Assembly (NCBI GenBank): GCA_016722525.1
Contig: JADKJB010000001.1
Location: 1-64,000 of the forward strand
Reading direction: 5' to 3'
From: Bacteroidota bacterium
Lineage (GTDB): Bacteria > Bacteroidota > Bacteroidia > AKYH767-A > OLB10
DNA length: 64,000 nt
The notes beneath the pieces are model-generated. The model searched no databases, was not told the DNA's origin, and was given only the letters and a program-made list of their open reading frames with translations. This document shows positions 27,515 through 37,664 of this stretch, in pieces (within the stretch, counting starts at the first letter, position 1; each line of letters starts with the position of its first letter). The translations under genes and the position numbers were made by a program.

Positions 27515-29443
27515 ATGAGCTACTCCTCCTATATAGCTTTCATTCCTCTTTTGCCTTTGGCAGGATTCCTATTGCTGGGCTTGTTCGGAAAGAAATATCT
27601 TGGAAATTTAAGCGGAATTATAGGAGTACTGATTTTATCAGCTGCAACACTGTTATCCATTTATACCGCATACAATTATTTTTTTGTTGACGGATTGGTG
27701 AATGGAAGATACCTGGCAATTACACCGCTAAAATATACCTGGTTAACTTTTTCCGAAAACCTATCCATTGATATGGGCATCATGCTGGATCCGATTTCAG
27801 TGATGATGTTGGTGGTGGTCACATTTGTTTCATTGATGGTACATATATTCAGTTTAGGGTATATGAAAGGAGAAGAAAGATACAGCACCTATTTTGCTTA
27901 CTTGTCGCTATTCACTTTCTCCATGCTCGGACTGGTTGTATCAACTAATATTTTCCAGATTTATATGTTCTGGGAGCTGGTAGGTGTTTCCTCCTATCTT
28001 CTCATCGGATATTATTTCGATAAACCTTCAGCAGTAGCTGCTTCAAAGAAAGCTTTTATAGTAACCCGCTTTGCCGATTTAGGTTTTTTGATTGGAATTC
28101 TACTATTAGGACTTGGGGCAGGAAGTTTGGATTTTGCTACTATTATTTCAAGACTAACCGGAGACATTGCAACTCCGGAATTAACAGGAATGATCACAAC
28201 ATCATTCCTTGGTGTTTCGGCACTTACATGGGCGCTCACACTTATCTTTATAGGAGGAGCAGGTAAATCGGCTATGTTCCCGTTGCATATATGGTTACCC
28301 GATGCCATGGAAGGACCGACTCCTGTTTCGGCACTTATTCATGCGGCTACTATGGTGGTGGCAGGCGTATTTTTAGTTGCACGATTGTTCCCTGTATTTG
28401 CAAACGACCCGGCAGCGCTTCAAGTAGTTATGTGGATAGGTATCACATCAGCGGTTTTTGCAGCAGTTATCGCATGTACCCAAACCGATATAAAAAGAGT
28501 GTTGGCCTACTCTACCATGTCTCAAATCGGTTATATGATGTTTGCCTTAGGTGTTTCAGGTATCGGCGGAGAAAACGGTACGGGTTACATAGGATCGTTA
28601 TTTCATTTGTTTACACATGCATTTTTTAAATCATTGCTATTTCTGGGAGCCGGAGCAGTCATACATATGGTGCATAGCAACGACATGAATGATATGGGAG
28701 GGCTGAAAAAATATATGCCGGTAACACATATCACATTTTTGATTGCATGCCTTGCAATTGCCGGCGTCCCTCCTTTCTCAGGCTTTTTCAGCAAGGAAGA
28801 AATATTGTTGGCTGCATGGAACTCCAATAAGATAATATATGTTATGGCACTTTTAACATCCGGTGTCACCGCCTTTTACATGTTCCGCCTCTACTTCAAT
28901 ATATTTTTCCATAAAGAAGCTCATCTGCATGATAATCATGGAGAAGGTTCCCTGGCTATGAAATTACCACTAATACTATTAGCCATTTTAACTTTGGTAA
29001 CAGGGTTTGTTCCTTTTAGCCAGTTGGTTTCATCCGATGGTATCCCGGCGTATTCTGAATTACATCTTACTTTTTCGATACTACCTGTTCTGCTTGCAAT
29101 AACCGGAATTGCCACTGCTTACTTCTTATATTTCCGCGAAAGCGAAAAACCTTCACAGCTGGCAAATGGATTTGGAGTTTTTTATAAAGCAGCGTATCAA
29201 AAATTTTATATTGATGAAGTATATCTTTTCATCACTCAAAGAATACTATTCAACCTTATTGGAAAGCCGGCTGCATGGATCGATAAAAATATTATTGATG
29301 GAACAGTTAACCTAACAGGTAACTTAACAGTTTTGATTTCTGAATTAACGCGAGGAGTTCAATCAGGCAAACTGCAAAGTTATGCCCTGTATTTTCTTGG
29401 CGGAATAATCACTTTAACAGTAGTGCTTCTCTATCTAATATAA
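27515..29443 (+). CDS. nuoL: NADH-quinone oxidoreductase subunit L
   Basis: A 642-residue antiporter-like proton-pumping subunit, the most distal in the membrane arm, with the long lateral helix at its C-terminus. Motifs include MFWELVGVSSYLLIGYYFDK (key Glu), GGAGKSAMFPLHIWLPDAME and GPTPVSALIHAATMVVAGVF (channel Lys and His), and QIGYMMFALGVSG. The last 90 residues contain FYKAAYQKFYIDEVYLF and the terminal helix. No break in nearly 2 kb. Confidence 0.95.
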   Translation: MSYSSYIAFIPLLPLAGFLLLGLFGKKYLGNLSGIIGVLILSAATLLSIYTAYNYFFVDGLVNGRYLAITPLKYTWLTFSENLSIDMGIMLDPISVMMLVVVTFVSLMVHIFSLGYMKGEERYSTYFAYLSLFTFSMLGLVVSTNIFQIYMFWELVGVSSYLLIGYYFDKPSAVAASKKAFIVTRFADLGFLIGILLLGLGAGSLDFATIISRLTGDIATPELTGMITTSFLGVSALTWALTLIFIGGAGKSAMFPLHIWLPDAMEGPTPVSALIHAATMVVAGVFLVARLFPVFANDPAALQVVMWIGITSAVFAAVIACTQTDIKRVLAYSTMSQIGYMMFALGVSGIGGENGTGYIGSLFHLFTHAFFKSLLFLGAGAVIHMVHSNDMNDMGGLKKYMPVTHITFLIACLAIAGVPPFSGFFSKEEILLAAWNSNKIIYVMALLTSGVTAFYMFRLYFNIFFHKEAHLHDNHGEGSLAMKLPLILLAILTLVTGFVPFSQLVSSDGIPAYSELHLTFSILPVLLAITGIATAYFLYFRESEKPSQLANGFGVFYKAAYQKFYIDEVYLFITQRILFNLIGKPAAWIDKNIIDGTVNLTGNLTVLISELTRGVQSGKLQSYALYFLGGIITLTVVLLYLI

Positions 29444-29451
29444 CAGCAACT

Positions 29452-30951
29452 ATGGATCTCAATCTTTTTCTGATCATTCCCTTTCTGGCGGCAATTGCGG
29501 TTTTGTTTTGTTCCGGGTTAAAACAAGTGCGACTGGTAGCGCTCACTGCCGCTGTAATTCAATTTCTGTTATCGCTTTCATTGTTTTACAGCTACACCAT
29601 GGAACGGAAGTCGGGCAACAATGCATTCATGCTGTTCGAACAGAATTTCACCTGGTTTACTCCATTAAATATTAATTATCATATAGGCGTTGACGGGATT
29701 TCTGTAGCTATGATATTACTAACAGCTTTTGTGGTATTAGCAGGCATATTGGTTTCATGGAAAATGGAAAAAATGAACAAGGAGTATTTCTTTTTGTTGC
29801 TGTTATTAAGCCTGGGAGCATATGGATTTTTCATTTCGCTTGACCTGTTCAGTTTGTTTTTCTTCCTTGAAGTTGCGGTTATACCTAAGTTTCTACTGAT
29901 AGGAATATGGGGCAGTGGCAAAAAGGAGTACAGTGCTATGAAGCTTGCGCTGATGCTGATGGCAGGGTCGGCGCTAGTCTTTGTTGGATTAATTGGGCTT
30001 TATCTTAACTCCTATACAGCAACCGGTGCTCACACATTTAATATTCTTGAACTCAAGGATATGAATATTCCATTGGATATTCAGAAACTATTTTTTTCTT
30101 TTGCGTTTATAGGTTTTGGTATTTTTACTGCCCTTTTCCCTTTCCATACATGGGTTCCTGACGGCCACTCTTCTGCCCCTACAGCAGCGTCCATGTTCCT
30201 TGCAGGTATTTCCATGAAGCTGGGAGGCTATGGTTGTTTACGTGTTGCAGTATTTCTGATGCCTGAGGCTGCAAAGGAATACGCTTCGATAATTATTGTG
30301 CTCTCCACCATTGCAATCATTTACGGTGCATTTGCTACCATGATGCAAACAGATTTAAAATACATCAATGCGTATTCCTCTATCAGTCATTGTGGTTTTG
30401 TGCTGTTAGGAATTGGCATGCTAACTCACACAGCCATAACCGGTGCCGTGATGCAAATGGTTTCGCATGGTTTAATGACCGCACTTTTCTTTGCTGCAAT
30501 TGGTATGATTTACGAAAGGGCACACACCCGGGAAGTACAACAGATTGGAGGCTTATTGAAAGTACTGCCTTTCATCTCGACCGTATTTGTTATTGCAGGT
30601 TTGTGTTCATTAGGTCTCCCCGGCTTCAGTGGTTTCGTTGCAGAAATGACCATTTTTATGGGAGCATGGCAAAATGCTTATTCCTTATACAGAATTGCAA
30701 CAATTCTGGCTTGTGCCTCTATTGTAGTAACGGCCGTATATATATTAAGAGCTGTTGGAAAAGTGATTATGGGTCCAATCACAAATGCAGAACACAACCA
30801 TTTTACCGATGCTACATGGAATGAAAAAATCGCAGCCGGCATATTAATTATTGGCATTGTTGCAATAGGAGTTGCTCCATTCTGGCTCAACGAACTTTTA
30901 ACACCAGGATCAGGATTTGTTATGGAGAGAATGCTGGGATTAGGAATGTAA
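29452..30951 (+). CDS. nuoM: NADH-quinone oxidoreductase subunit M
   Basis: A 499-residue antiporter-like proton pump. Motifs: FFLEVAVIPKFLLIGIWGSG (channel Glu), TALFPFHTWVPDGHSSAPTA (usual form), SMFLAGISMKLGGYGCLRV (channel Lys), INAYSSISHCGFVLLGIG, and GLPGFSGFVAEMTIFMGA near the C-terminus. It is eight bases after nuoL. No defect. Confidence 0.95.
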   Translation: MDLNLFLIIPFLAAIAVLFCSGLKQVRLVALTAAVIQFLLSLSLFYSYTMERKSGNNAFMLFEQNFTWFTPLNINYHIGVDGISVAMILLTAFVVLAGILVSWKMEKMNKEYFFLLLLLSLGAYGFFISLDLFSLFFFLEVAVIPKFLLIGIWGSGKKEYSAMKLALMLMAGSALVFVGLIGLYLNSYTATGAHTFNILELKDMNIPLDIQKLFFSFAFIGFGIFTALFPFHTWVPDGHSSAPTAASMFLAGISMKLGGYGCLRVAVFLMPEAAKEYASIIIVLSTIAIIYGAFATMMQTDLKYINAYSSISHCGFVLLGIGMLTHTAITGAVMQMVSHGLMTALFFAAIGMIYERAHTREVQQIGGLLKVLPFISTVFVIAGLCSLGLPGFSGFVAEMTIFMGAWQNAYSLYRIATILACASIVVTAVYILRAVGKVIMGPITNAEHNHFTDATWNEKIAAGILIIGIVAIGVAPFWLNELLTPGSGFVMERMLGLGM

Positions 30952-31062
30952 AAATGGTAAAGTATAAATTATAAAAACTGTTTTAGTTGAAACTATAAAA
31001 GGCATTAATAAAAGTTTGATATTCCAATAATTAATTAAACATTTCTCATTACTCTTTATAAA

Positions 31063-32495
31063 ATGACTATTGATTTTTTGATTTTGATGAAAAGTGAATT
31101 GCTGCTTATTGCAATTCTATTCATCATTCTATTTATTAAGCTTTTCAGACCTGATTCAACGGACTTAAATCTGCTGGCAGATAATTCCTCTATGTTGAGG
31201 ATTATTAATATGCTACTTATCATAAACCTTGCTGCAGGTTTTTTCTTAAATAGTGAAGGGACAATTTTCGGGAGCATGTTTAAAAATTCAGAATTGATTC
31301 TATTTCAGAAAAACATACTCAATCTGGGAATGCTTCTGGTTTCTTTACAAGCTCACGACTGGTTAAAAACACATAAGCATGTCGCTGAGTTTTATATCTT
31401 ACTACTTTCCACCTTACTGGGTATGTTTTTTATGTTGTCATCACAAAATTTAATGATGTTTTACATTGGTTTGGAGTTGGCAACAATTCCATTGGCTGCA
31501 TTAGTGAATTTTGATCTCGATAAACGACGTTCCTCGGAAGCCGCGATGAAGATGATTATGATGTCGGCTTTTTCATCAGGTATATTATTGTTCGGCATTT
31601 CGATGTTTTATGGAACCACAGGGACACTCAACTTTAGTGAGCTCACACAAAAACTGGATCATAGCAACCTCCAGTTTTTCTCACTTGTGCTGCTCATCAG
31701 TGGATTTGGATTTAAAATTTCCGCCGTACCATTTCATTTATGGACTGCCGATGTCTATGAGGGTTCTCCGGCGCCTGTTACTGCCTATCTGTCTGTAATT
31801 TCCAAAGGAGCTATTCTCTTTGTAATGACATCAGTACTCTATACAGTTTTTGCGCCATTAGCTTTTGAATGGTATACCATCCTATTTATTTTAGCCGTTG
31901 CCACCATGGTTATTGGAAATCTTTTGCTGTACGTCAATATAACTTAAAGCGGCTTCTGGCTTTTTCATCCATTGCTCAAGTTGGATTTATACTGGTAGGT
32001 ATTTCGGGTCAGTCGGTTGATGGAAATGTGTCAGTGATTTATTTTATCCTCATCTATTTATTTTCCAACCTGGGTGCATTTGGTGTGATTTCTTTAGTCA
32101 GTGCCTTGACAGGAAAAGAGAACATGGAAGATTACAAGGGTTTTTATAAAACAAATCCATTATTAAGTTGGGTATTGGCATTGGCACTTTTTTCATTAGC
32201 AGGCATACCTCCTACTGCAGGTTTTTTCGGTAAGTTTTTCTTGCTGATGGCCGGGGCTGCAAAAGAAAACTATATACTTATTACCATTGCTGCATTAAAT
32301 ATGATAGTTTCATTATACTATTATTTACGAATCATTAAAGCAATGTTTATGGATAACAATGAAAATCCACTTCCTTCATTAAAGACCGGTATATTTCCGA
32401 AAGCAGGACTTGTAATTTGTGTTATCGGTATCCTATTTACTGGTTTGTATAGTGGCATCTATCATTACATCAATCAATTAATAACAGCATTATAA
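31063..32495 (+). CDS. nuoN: NADH-quinone oxidoreductase subunit N, one frameshift
   Basis: The third antiporter-like subunit. The first frame contains FYIGLELATIPLAALVNFD (channel Glu) and GFKISAVPFHLWTADVYEGS (channel Lys and His). It breaks near 31930; adding one G gives LLAVRQYNLKRLLAFSSIAQ, the conserved motif, and the second frame continues through SLAGIPPTAGFFGKFFLLMA to the stop at 32495. Repaired length is about 478 residues. It ends the nuo series; its stop TAATGG overlaps the start of the next gene by one base. Confidence 0.92.
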
Positions 32496-32872
32496 TGGCA
32501 ATCAATAAAAATCATTTGTTTGATGACCTCAATGGTGTGAAGTGTGCTATTGTTGAATCCGATATTTCATTGCATCGTGCTGAATTTTTAAAGCAGTTAT
32601 TGGAATTAAATAGTTTTACGGTGGTGATGATTCCATTTGTATCAACAAAAAAAACAGTTGTTGTACCTGATGCTAATGCTTCCGCGGAAGCGCCAGCAGT
32701 AGTACCCGAAACTTTCACAGTGGGAGTTACAGATGTTACTTTTAACAGTACCAATGCAATTTTTGGAAGACTGCTTAAATCAAAAGATGGGAGTGTTGTA
32801 ACCATGGCTTATTGGCAACAAAAAGAATCGGTATCTAACGATCATGTCCCGTATTTTGACAGCAAGATATAA
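32495..32872 (+). CDS. Small unrecognised protein coupled to nuoN
   Basis: 125 residues, starting within the nuoN stop (TAATG). It reads MAINKNHLFDDLNGVKCAIV, then EFLKQLLELNSFTVVMIPFV, a Val/Ala/Pro-rich linker (VVVPDANASAEAPAVVPETF), then FTVGVTDVTFNSTNAIFGRL and VVTMAYWQQKES. No signal peptide and no membrane helix, so it is probably cytoplasmic. The position suggests translation together with the last complex I subunit. I do not recognise the family; a role with complex I is inferred from coupling alone. Confidence 0.7.
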   Translation: MAINKNHLFDDLNGVKCAIVESDISLHRAEFLKQLLELNSFTVVMIPFVSTKKTVVVPDANASAEAPAVVPETFTVGVTDVTFNSTNAIFGRLLKSKDGSVVTMAYWQQKESVSNDHVPYFDSKI

Positions 32873-32952
32873 ATAGCAACTTTTCACTAATTAATAAAGC
32901 AAGGCATTCAAATTTAACACATTAACCTCTTCCATTTTTCCTATTAAATCAC

Positions 32953-32960
32953 TACCTTTG
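32953..32960 (+). promoter_or_regulatory. Candidate -7 promoter element of uvrA
   Basis: TACCTTTG fits TAnnTTTG, 28 bases before the uvrA start. No strong upstream TTTG is visible. Confidence 0.35.
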
Positions 32961-32988
32961 CCAACTTCCCTAAAATGGTTGTATTTAA

Positions 32989-35826
32989 TTGGAAAATCAG
33001 ATTGACTCTATAGAAGTTTTTGGTGCCAGGGTTCACAACCTGCGCAATATTGATGTTAGTTTTCCCCGAGAAAAACTGATTGTTATTACCGGATTAAGTG
33101 GCAGCGGAAAATCGTCACTTGCCTTCGATACTATTTATGCCGAAGGGCAACGGCGTTACATGGAAACTTTTTCGGCATATGCCAGGAATTTTCTGGGTAA
33201 CATGGAACGACCCGATGTGGATAAGATTACGGGTTTAAGTCCGGTTATTTCAATTGAACAAAAGACGACCAACACCAATCCGCGTTCAACAGTAGGAACT
33301 ATCACTGAAATTTACGATTTCATGCGATTACTTTTCGCACGGGCGGGAGAAGCCTTTTCCTATGTTACCGGAGAGAAGATGATTCGCTTATCGGATGATC
33401 AGATTATCAATTTGATTCTGGAAAAATTTAAGGGTCAGAAGATAATTTTACTGGCTCCCGTTGTCAAGGGAAGAAAAGGCCATTACAGGGAACTTTTTGA
33501 AACAATCGTTCAAATGGGTTTTCTTAAAGTTAGAGTTGACGGAACTGTATTAGATATTAAAAAAGGACTTCAGGCCGACCGTTATAAGACACACGATATT
33601 GAAATTGTTATTGACCGAATTGCTGTCACGGAAGATCAAAAAGTAAGGATCACCGATTCTGTAAGAACGGCACTAAAGCATGGCAAAGGATCGCTCATGG
33701 TTATGGAGGAAGGTTCACAGGACGCAAAACACTTTTCACAACATCTGATGTGTCCTACATCTGGAATATCCTATGATGAACCGGCTCCGAATACATTCTC
33801 TTTCAACTCACCATATGGAGCTTGTCAGAAATGTAACGGCTTAGGCACAGTTGCCGAGATAGATTTAAGCAGTGTACTTCCTGATAAAAATGTAACTATA
33901 AAAGCAGGTGGAATTGCACCATTGGGGCCATTCAAGGACAACTGGATCTTTTCACAAATACAGGCTATTGGTCGACGTTATGGATTCACTTTAAATTCGC
34001 CAATAGGAGAAATACCCGATGAAGCGGTGAATGTAATTCTTTACGGATCGGATGAAGTATTTCAGGTGAGTCGTGATTACAGGCAAGGAGAAAATCAACA
34101 ATACTCACTGGCATTTGAAGGCATCGTAAATTTTATTGCAGGACAGCTCACAGATAACTCCTCGCCTGCTTTAAAAAAATGGGCTCAGAATTTTATGCAG
34201 CCTGTAGTTTGTCCAACTTGTAGTGGAAACCGACTCAAAAAAGAATCACTGTATTTTAAAATAAACGATAAAAATATTTCTGAACTATCTCATCTGGATA
34301 TTCTACAACTCAGTGATTGGTTTGATGGGCTTGATAAAAAGATCACAGCACGACAACTTAAAATTGGTCAGGAAGTAATAAAAGAAATCAGGAAAAGAAT
34401 AAAATTTTTACTCGATGTCGGTTTAGATTACCTAACCCTCCATCGCACATCGCGAAGTTTATCAGGCGGTGAATCACAAAGAATCCGACTTGCCACTCAG
34501 ATAGGATCACAACTGGTGGGCGTACTCTATATTTTAGATGAACCCAGCATTGGACTGCATCAGAGAGATAATGTGAGATTGATTAAATCGTTACAGGAAT
34601 TAAGAGATGTAGGTAATTCTGTGATTGTAGTTGAGCATGATCGGGAAACTATAATGGCAGCAGATTATGTGATTGATTTGGGACCCGGTGCAGGCGTGCA
34701 TGGCGGCCATGTTGTGGCTCAAGGCAGCCCTTCCGAAATTCTTCAATCAGATTCGCTGACTGCAAAGTATTTGAACGGCACTATAGCTTTGCTTGCTCCT
34801 AAAAATCGTAGTGGTAATGGAAAGAAATTAACCTTGTCGGGTGCAACAGGTAATAATCTTAAAAATGTAACTGTCAATTTCCCTTTAGGAAAATTTATTT
34901 GTGTAACCGGAGTCAGCGGTAGTGGTAAATCATCCTTAATCAATGAAACACTGTATCCGATTTTAAGTAATTATTTTTACCGTTCTAGTCTAAAGCCACT
35001 TCCCCATAAGGCTATTAAAGGCTTACAATATATTGATAAGGTAATAGAAATAGATCAGTCGCCTATAGGCAGAACTCCCAGGAGCAATCCTGCAACATAT
35101 ACCGGAGTGTTTAGTGACATTCGGAATCTTTTTGCACTGCTGCCGGAATCAAAAATCAGAGGCTATCCTCCCGGCTGGTTTTCCTTTAATGTTAAAGGAG
35201 GGAGATGCGAAACTTGTCAGGGTGCCGGTATGCGGGTAATTGAAATGAATTTCCTGCCTGATGTTTATGTGCATTGTGAAAGTTGTAATGGTAAACGTTA
35301 TAACCGTGAAATTCTTGAAGTCAGGTATAGAGGCAAATCGATCAACGATGTGCTTGATATGAGTATTGAAGAAGCCGTAGCGTTTTTTGCAAACATGCCT
35401 TCCATTGCTCATAAAATTCAAACAATAAAAGATGTTGGTTTGGGTTATATAACGTTAGGACAACAATCAACTACATTATCGGGAGGCGAAGCGCAACGAG
35501 TAAAGCTTGCTACTGAATTAGCTAAAAAAGATACCGGCAACACATTCTATATTTTGGATGAACCTACAACAGGCTTACATTTTGAAGATGTAAGAATATT
35601 GTTGGAAGTACTTGCTAAACTTACCGATAAAGGAAATACAGTAGTGGTAATAGAGCATAATATGGATGTGATAAGAAATGCTGATCATATCATTGACATA
35701 GGCCCAGAAGGCGGGCAAAGAGGTGGTGAAGTAATTGCTGAAGGCAGTCCTAATGAAATCATTAAAAGTAAACGAAGTATAACAGGCCAGTATCTTAAAA
35801 TTGAACTGGAGCAACTCATAGCATAA
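32989..35826 (+). CDS. uvrA: Excinuclease ABC subunit A
   Basis: A 945-residue protein of normal length; it recognises bulky DNA lesions with UvrB in nucleotide excision repair. First ATPase: Walker A GLSGSGKSSLAFDTIYAEG at residues 35-53 and signature SLSGGESQRIRLATQIGSQL. Second ATPase: Walker A GVSGSGKSSLINETLYP near residue 641, signature TLSGGEAQRVKLATELAKK and Walker B TFYILDEPTTGLH. Zinc modules: CPTCSGNRLKKES with CQKCNGLG, and CETCQGAGMR with CESCNGKRYNRE. The start is TTG at 32989; an ATG 15 bases upstream (32974) is out of frame. No breaks. Confidence 0.95.
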   Translation: MENQIDSIEVFGARVHNLRNIDVSFPREKLIVITGLSGSGKSSLAFDTIYAEGQRRYMETFSAYARNFLGNMERPDVDKITGLSPVISIEQKTTNTNPRSTVGTITEIYDFMRLLFARAGEAFSYVTGEKMIRLSDDQIINLILEKFKGQKIILLAPVVKGRKGHYRELFETIVQMGFLKVRVDGTVLDIKKGLQADRYKTHDIEIVIDRIAVTEDQKVRITDSVRTALKHGKGSLMVMEEGSQDAKHFSQHLMCPTSGISYDEPAPNTFSFNSPYGACQKCNGLGTVAEIDLSSVLPDKNVTIKAGGIAPLGPFKDNWIFSQIQAIGRRYGFTLNSPIGEIPDEAVNVILYGSDEVFQVSRDYRQGENQQYSLAFEGIVNFIAGQLTDNSSPALKKWAQNFMQPVVCPTCSGNRLKKESLYFKINDKNISELSHLDILQLSDWFDGLDKKITARQLKIGQEVIKEIRKRIKFLLDVGLDYLTLHRTSRSLSGGESQRIRLATQIGSQLVGVLYILDEPSIGLHQRDNVRLIKSLQELRDVGNSVIVVEHDRETIMAADYVIDLGPGAGVHGGHVVAQGSPSEILQSDSLTAKYLNGTIALLAPKNRSGNGKKLTLSGATGNNLKNVTVNFPLGKFICVTGVSGSGKSSLINETLYPILSNYFYRSSLKPLPHKAIKGLQYIDKVIEIDQSPIGRTPRSNPATYTGVFSDIRNLFALLPESKIRGYPPGWFSFNVKGGRCETCQGAGMRVIEMNFLPDVYVHCESCNGKRYNREILEVRYRGKSINDVLDMSIEEAVAFFANMPSIAHKIQTIKDVGLGYITLGQQSTTLSGGEAQRVKLATELAKKDTGNTFYILDEPTTGLHFEDVRILLEVLAKLTDKGNTVVVIEHNMDVIRNADHIIDIGPEGGQRGGEVIAEGSPNEIIKSKRSITGQYLKIELEQLIA

Positions 35827-35875
35827 CTTTTATAAAAAATTAACGTAAAACCGGGTTCATTTAAAATTTCCCGTT

Positions 35876-36606
35876 ATGGATTTTTTACACCAACCAGACA
35901 TGAATTCAGAAGAAGCAAAAATACGTCGGGCCTTTACCGATAAAGATTGGCAGGAAATAAGGGCCGACGATACCTGGTCCATTTTTAAAATTATGGCCGA
36001 GTTTGTTGAAGGCTATGAAAAACTCTCCAAGATAGGTCCTTGTGTGTCTGTTTTTGGTTCCGCCAGAACACTTCCGGGAACCAAATATTATGATTTAGCT
36101 GAAGAAATTGCTTTCAAAATCGCTGGTGAAGGTTATGGGATTATTTCTGGAGGCGGACCCGGAATAATGGAAGCTGCTAATAAAGGAGCTCAAAAGCAGG
36201 TGGAAAATCAGTAGGTGTCAATATTAAATTACCATTTGAACAACAACCTAATCCGTTCATCGATCACGACAAATCAATTACATTCGATTACTTCTTCGTA
36301 AGAAAAACCGTTTTTATAAAATATTCCCAGGGCTTTGTGGTTTTGCCCGGAGGATTTGGAACATTGGATGAACTCTTTGAGGCTTTAACACTTATCCAGA
36401 CCCGTAAGATTGCTAAATTTCCTATTATACTTGCAGGCAAAGAATACTGGCAAGGAATTTATGACTGGATTTGCAATACAATGCTTGAACAAGGTAATAT
36501 TAACAAAGAAGATTTGCAGCTTTTTAAAATTGCCGATACTGCCGATGAAGTGGTTAAACATATCAATGATTTTTATTCGAGATATCTGTTGAAACCCAAT
36601 TTTTAA
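35876..36606 (+). CDS. LOG-family (TIGR00730) protein, one frameshift
   Basis: LOG-family proteins hydrolyse nucleoside 5'-monophosphates (cytokinin riboside monophosphate phosphoribohydrolase type), although many bacterial members lack a proven substrate. The first frame has VSVFGSARTLPGTKYYDLAE and GYGIISGGGPGIMEAANKGA. It breaks near 36195 in AAAA; one extra A gives QKAGGKSVGVNIKLPFEQQ, continuing to VVLPGGFGTLDELFEALTLI, the active-site motif. Repaired length is about 244 residues. It lies 49 bases after uvrA in the same direction. Confidence 0.88.
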
Positions 36607-37664
36607 TTAAGTTTTCTATATTAATTTTTATATTTTATTTTCTATTTTCTATATAGAAATATTGATTTTATTTCCTGCTTTTTACTGATGCAATAACAAA
36701 TTAAAGAACGAATCTCTGTCTTTCTCTGCTACTTAAGTACCTCCGTTGTATTTTTATTTTTCGGTCATAAATAACAACGGAGTGACGAAGTGACGGAGGT
36801 GCACGGAGTGTTCGGGGTCGAACAAATCTCTGTCTTTCTCTGTTACTTAAGTACCTCCGTTGTTTTTTTATTTTTCGGTCATAAATAACAACGGAGTGAC
36901 GAAGTGACGGAGGTGCACGGAGTGTTCGGGGTCGAACAAATCTCTGTCTTTCTCTGCTACTTAAGTACCTCCGTTGTATTTTGTTTTTCTGCCAAAATAA
37001 CAACGGAGTGACGAAGTGACGGAGGTGCACGGAGTGTTCGGGGTCGAACGATTCTGTGTCTTTCTCTGTTACTTAAGTCACTCCGTTGTATTTTGTTTTT
37101 CTGCCCAAAATAACAACGGAGTGACGAAGTGACGGAGGTGCACGGAGTGTTCGGGGTCGAACGAATCTCTGTCTTTCTCTGTTCCTTAAGTACCTCCGTT
37201 GTATTTTGTTTTTCTGCCAAAAGTAACAACGGAGTGACGAAGTGACGGAGGTGCACGGAGTGTTCGGGGTCGAACAAATCTCTGTCTTTCTCTGTTACTT
37301 AAGTACCTCCGTTGTTTTTTGTTTTTCTGCCAAAAATAACAACGGAGTGACGAAGTGACGGAGGTGCACGGAGTGTTCGGGGTCGAACGAATCTCTGTCT
37401 TTCTCTGTTACTTAAGTGCCTCCGTTGTTTTTTTTAATTTTCGGCAAAAAATAACAACGGAGTAACGAAGTGGCGCGAAGTTGCACGGCGTGTTTGGCGG
37501 GCACTACTTTTATTAGTGATGCAGATGTAAAACTTTTGCTTGTATGCAATGCCTAAAGTATACCGTAACATTATCAGGAGTTAATAGTATAACCCAATTG
37601 AATTCTTGAATCTTAAAACTAAAGATTCATTTAATCAACTGATAATCAATTAACAACAGATAAG
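36607..37664. other. Non-coding gap largely filled by a tandem repeat array
   Basis: About 1 kb between the LOG-family gene and the first response regulator. 36705-37505 is the repeat array. The leading 100 bases are AT-rich, and the last 160 bases are the leader of the regulator. The minus-strand frames through the array repeat a peptide (RYLSSRERQRFVRPRTLRAP), but the unit length varies between 112 and 115 and is usually not a multiple of three, so I do not call a gene. Confidence 0.7.
36705..37505. repeat. Tandem array of about 113-bp units with palindromic ends
   Basis: AACAACGGAGTGACGAAGTG begins at 36773, 36887, 36999, 37112, 37225 and 37338, and as AACAACGGAGTAACGAAG at 37453, giving spacings of 114, 112, 113, 113, 113 and 115. 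Each full unit runs AACAACGGAG to CTCCGTTGTT, about 92 bp with inverted ends (for example 36773-36864), and carries GGAGGTGCACGGAGTGTTCG and TCTCTGTCTTTCTCTG inside. Units are separated by about 22 bp of T-rich sequence (TTTTTATTTTTCGG or TTTTGTTTTTCTGCC). The array begins with a right half-unit at 36705, has six full units, and ends in a degraded left half-unit. No flanking transposase was seen. Confidence 0.9.

Noticed and set aside
36701..37277. Two minus-strand frames encoding repeated peptides through the tandem array
   Set aside because: The unit length is 112-115 and usually not a multiple of three, so frames drift between units, and the units have inverted ends like non-coding elements.
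36705..37505. CRISPR array
   Set aside because: Repeats are about 92 bp and spacers are near-identical T-rich sequences; there are no unique spacers and no cas genes.
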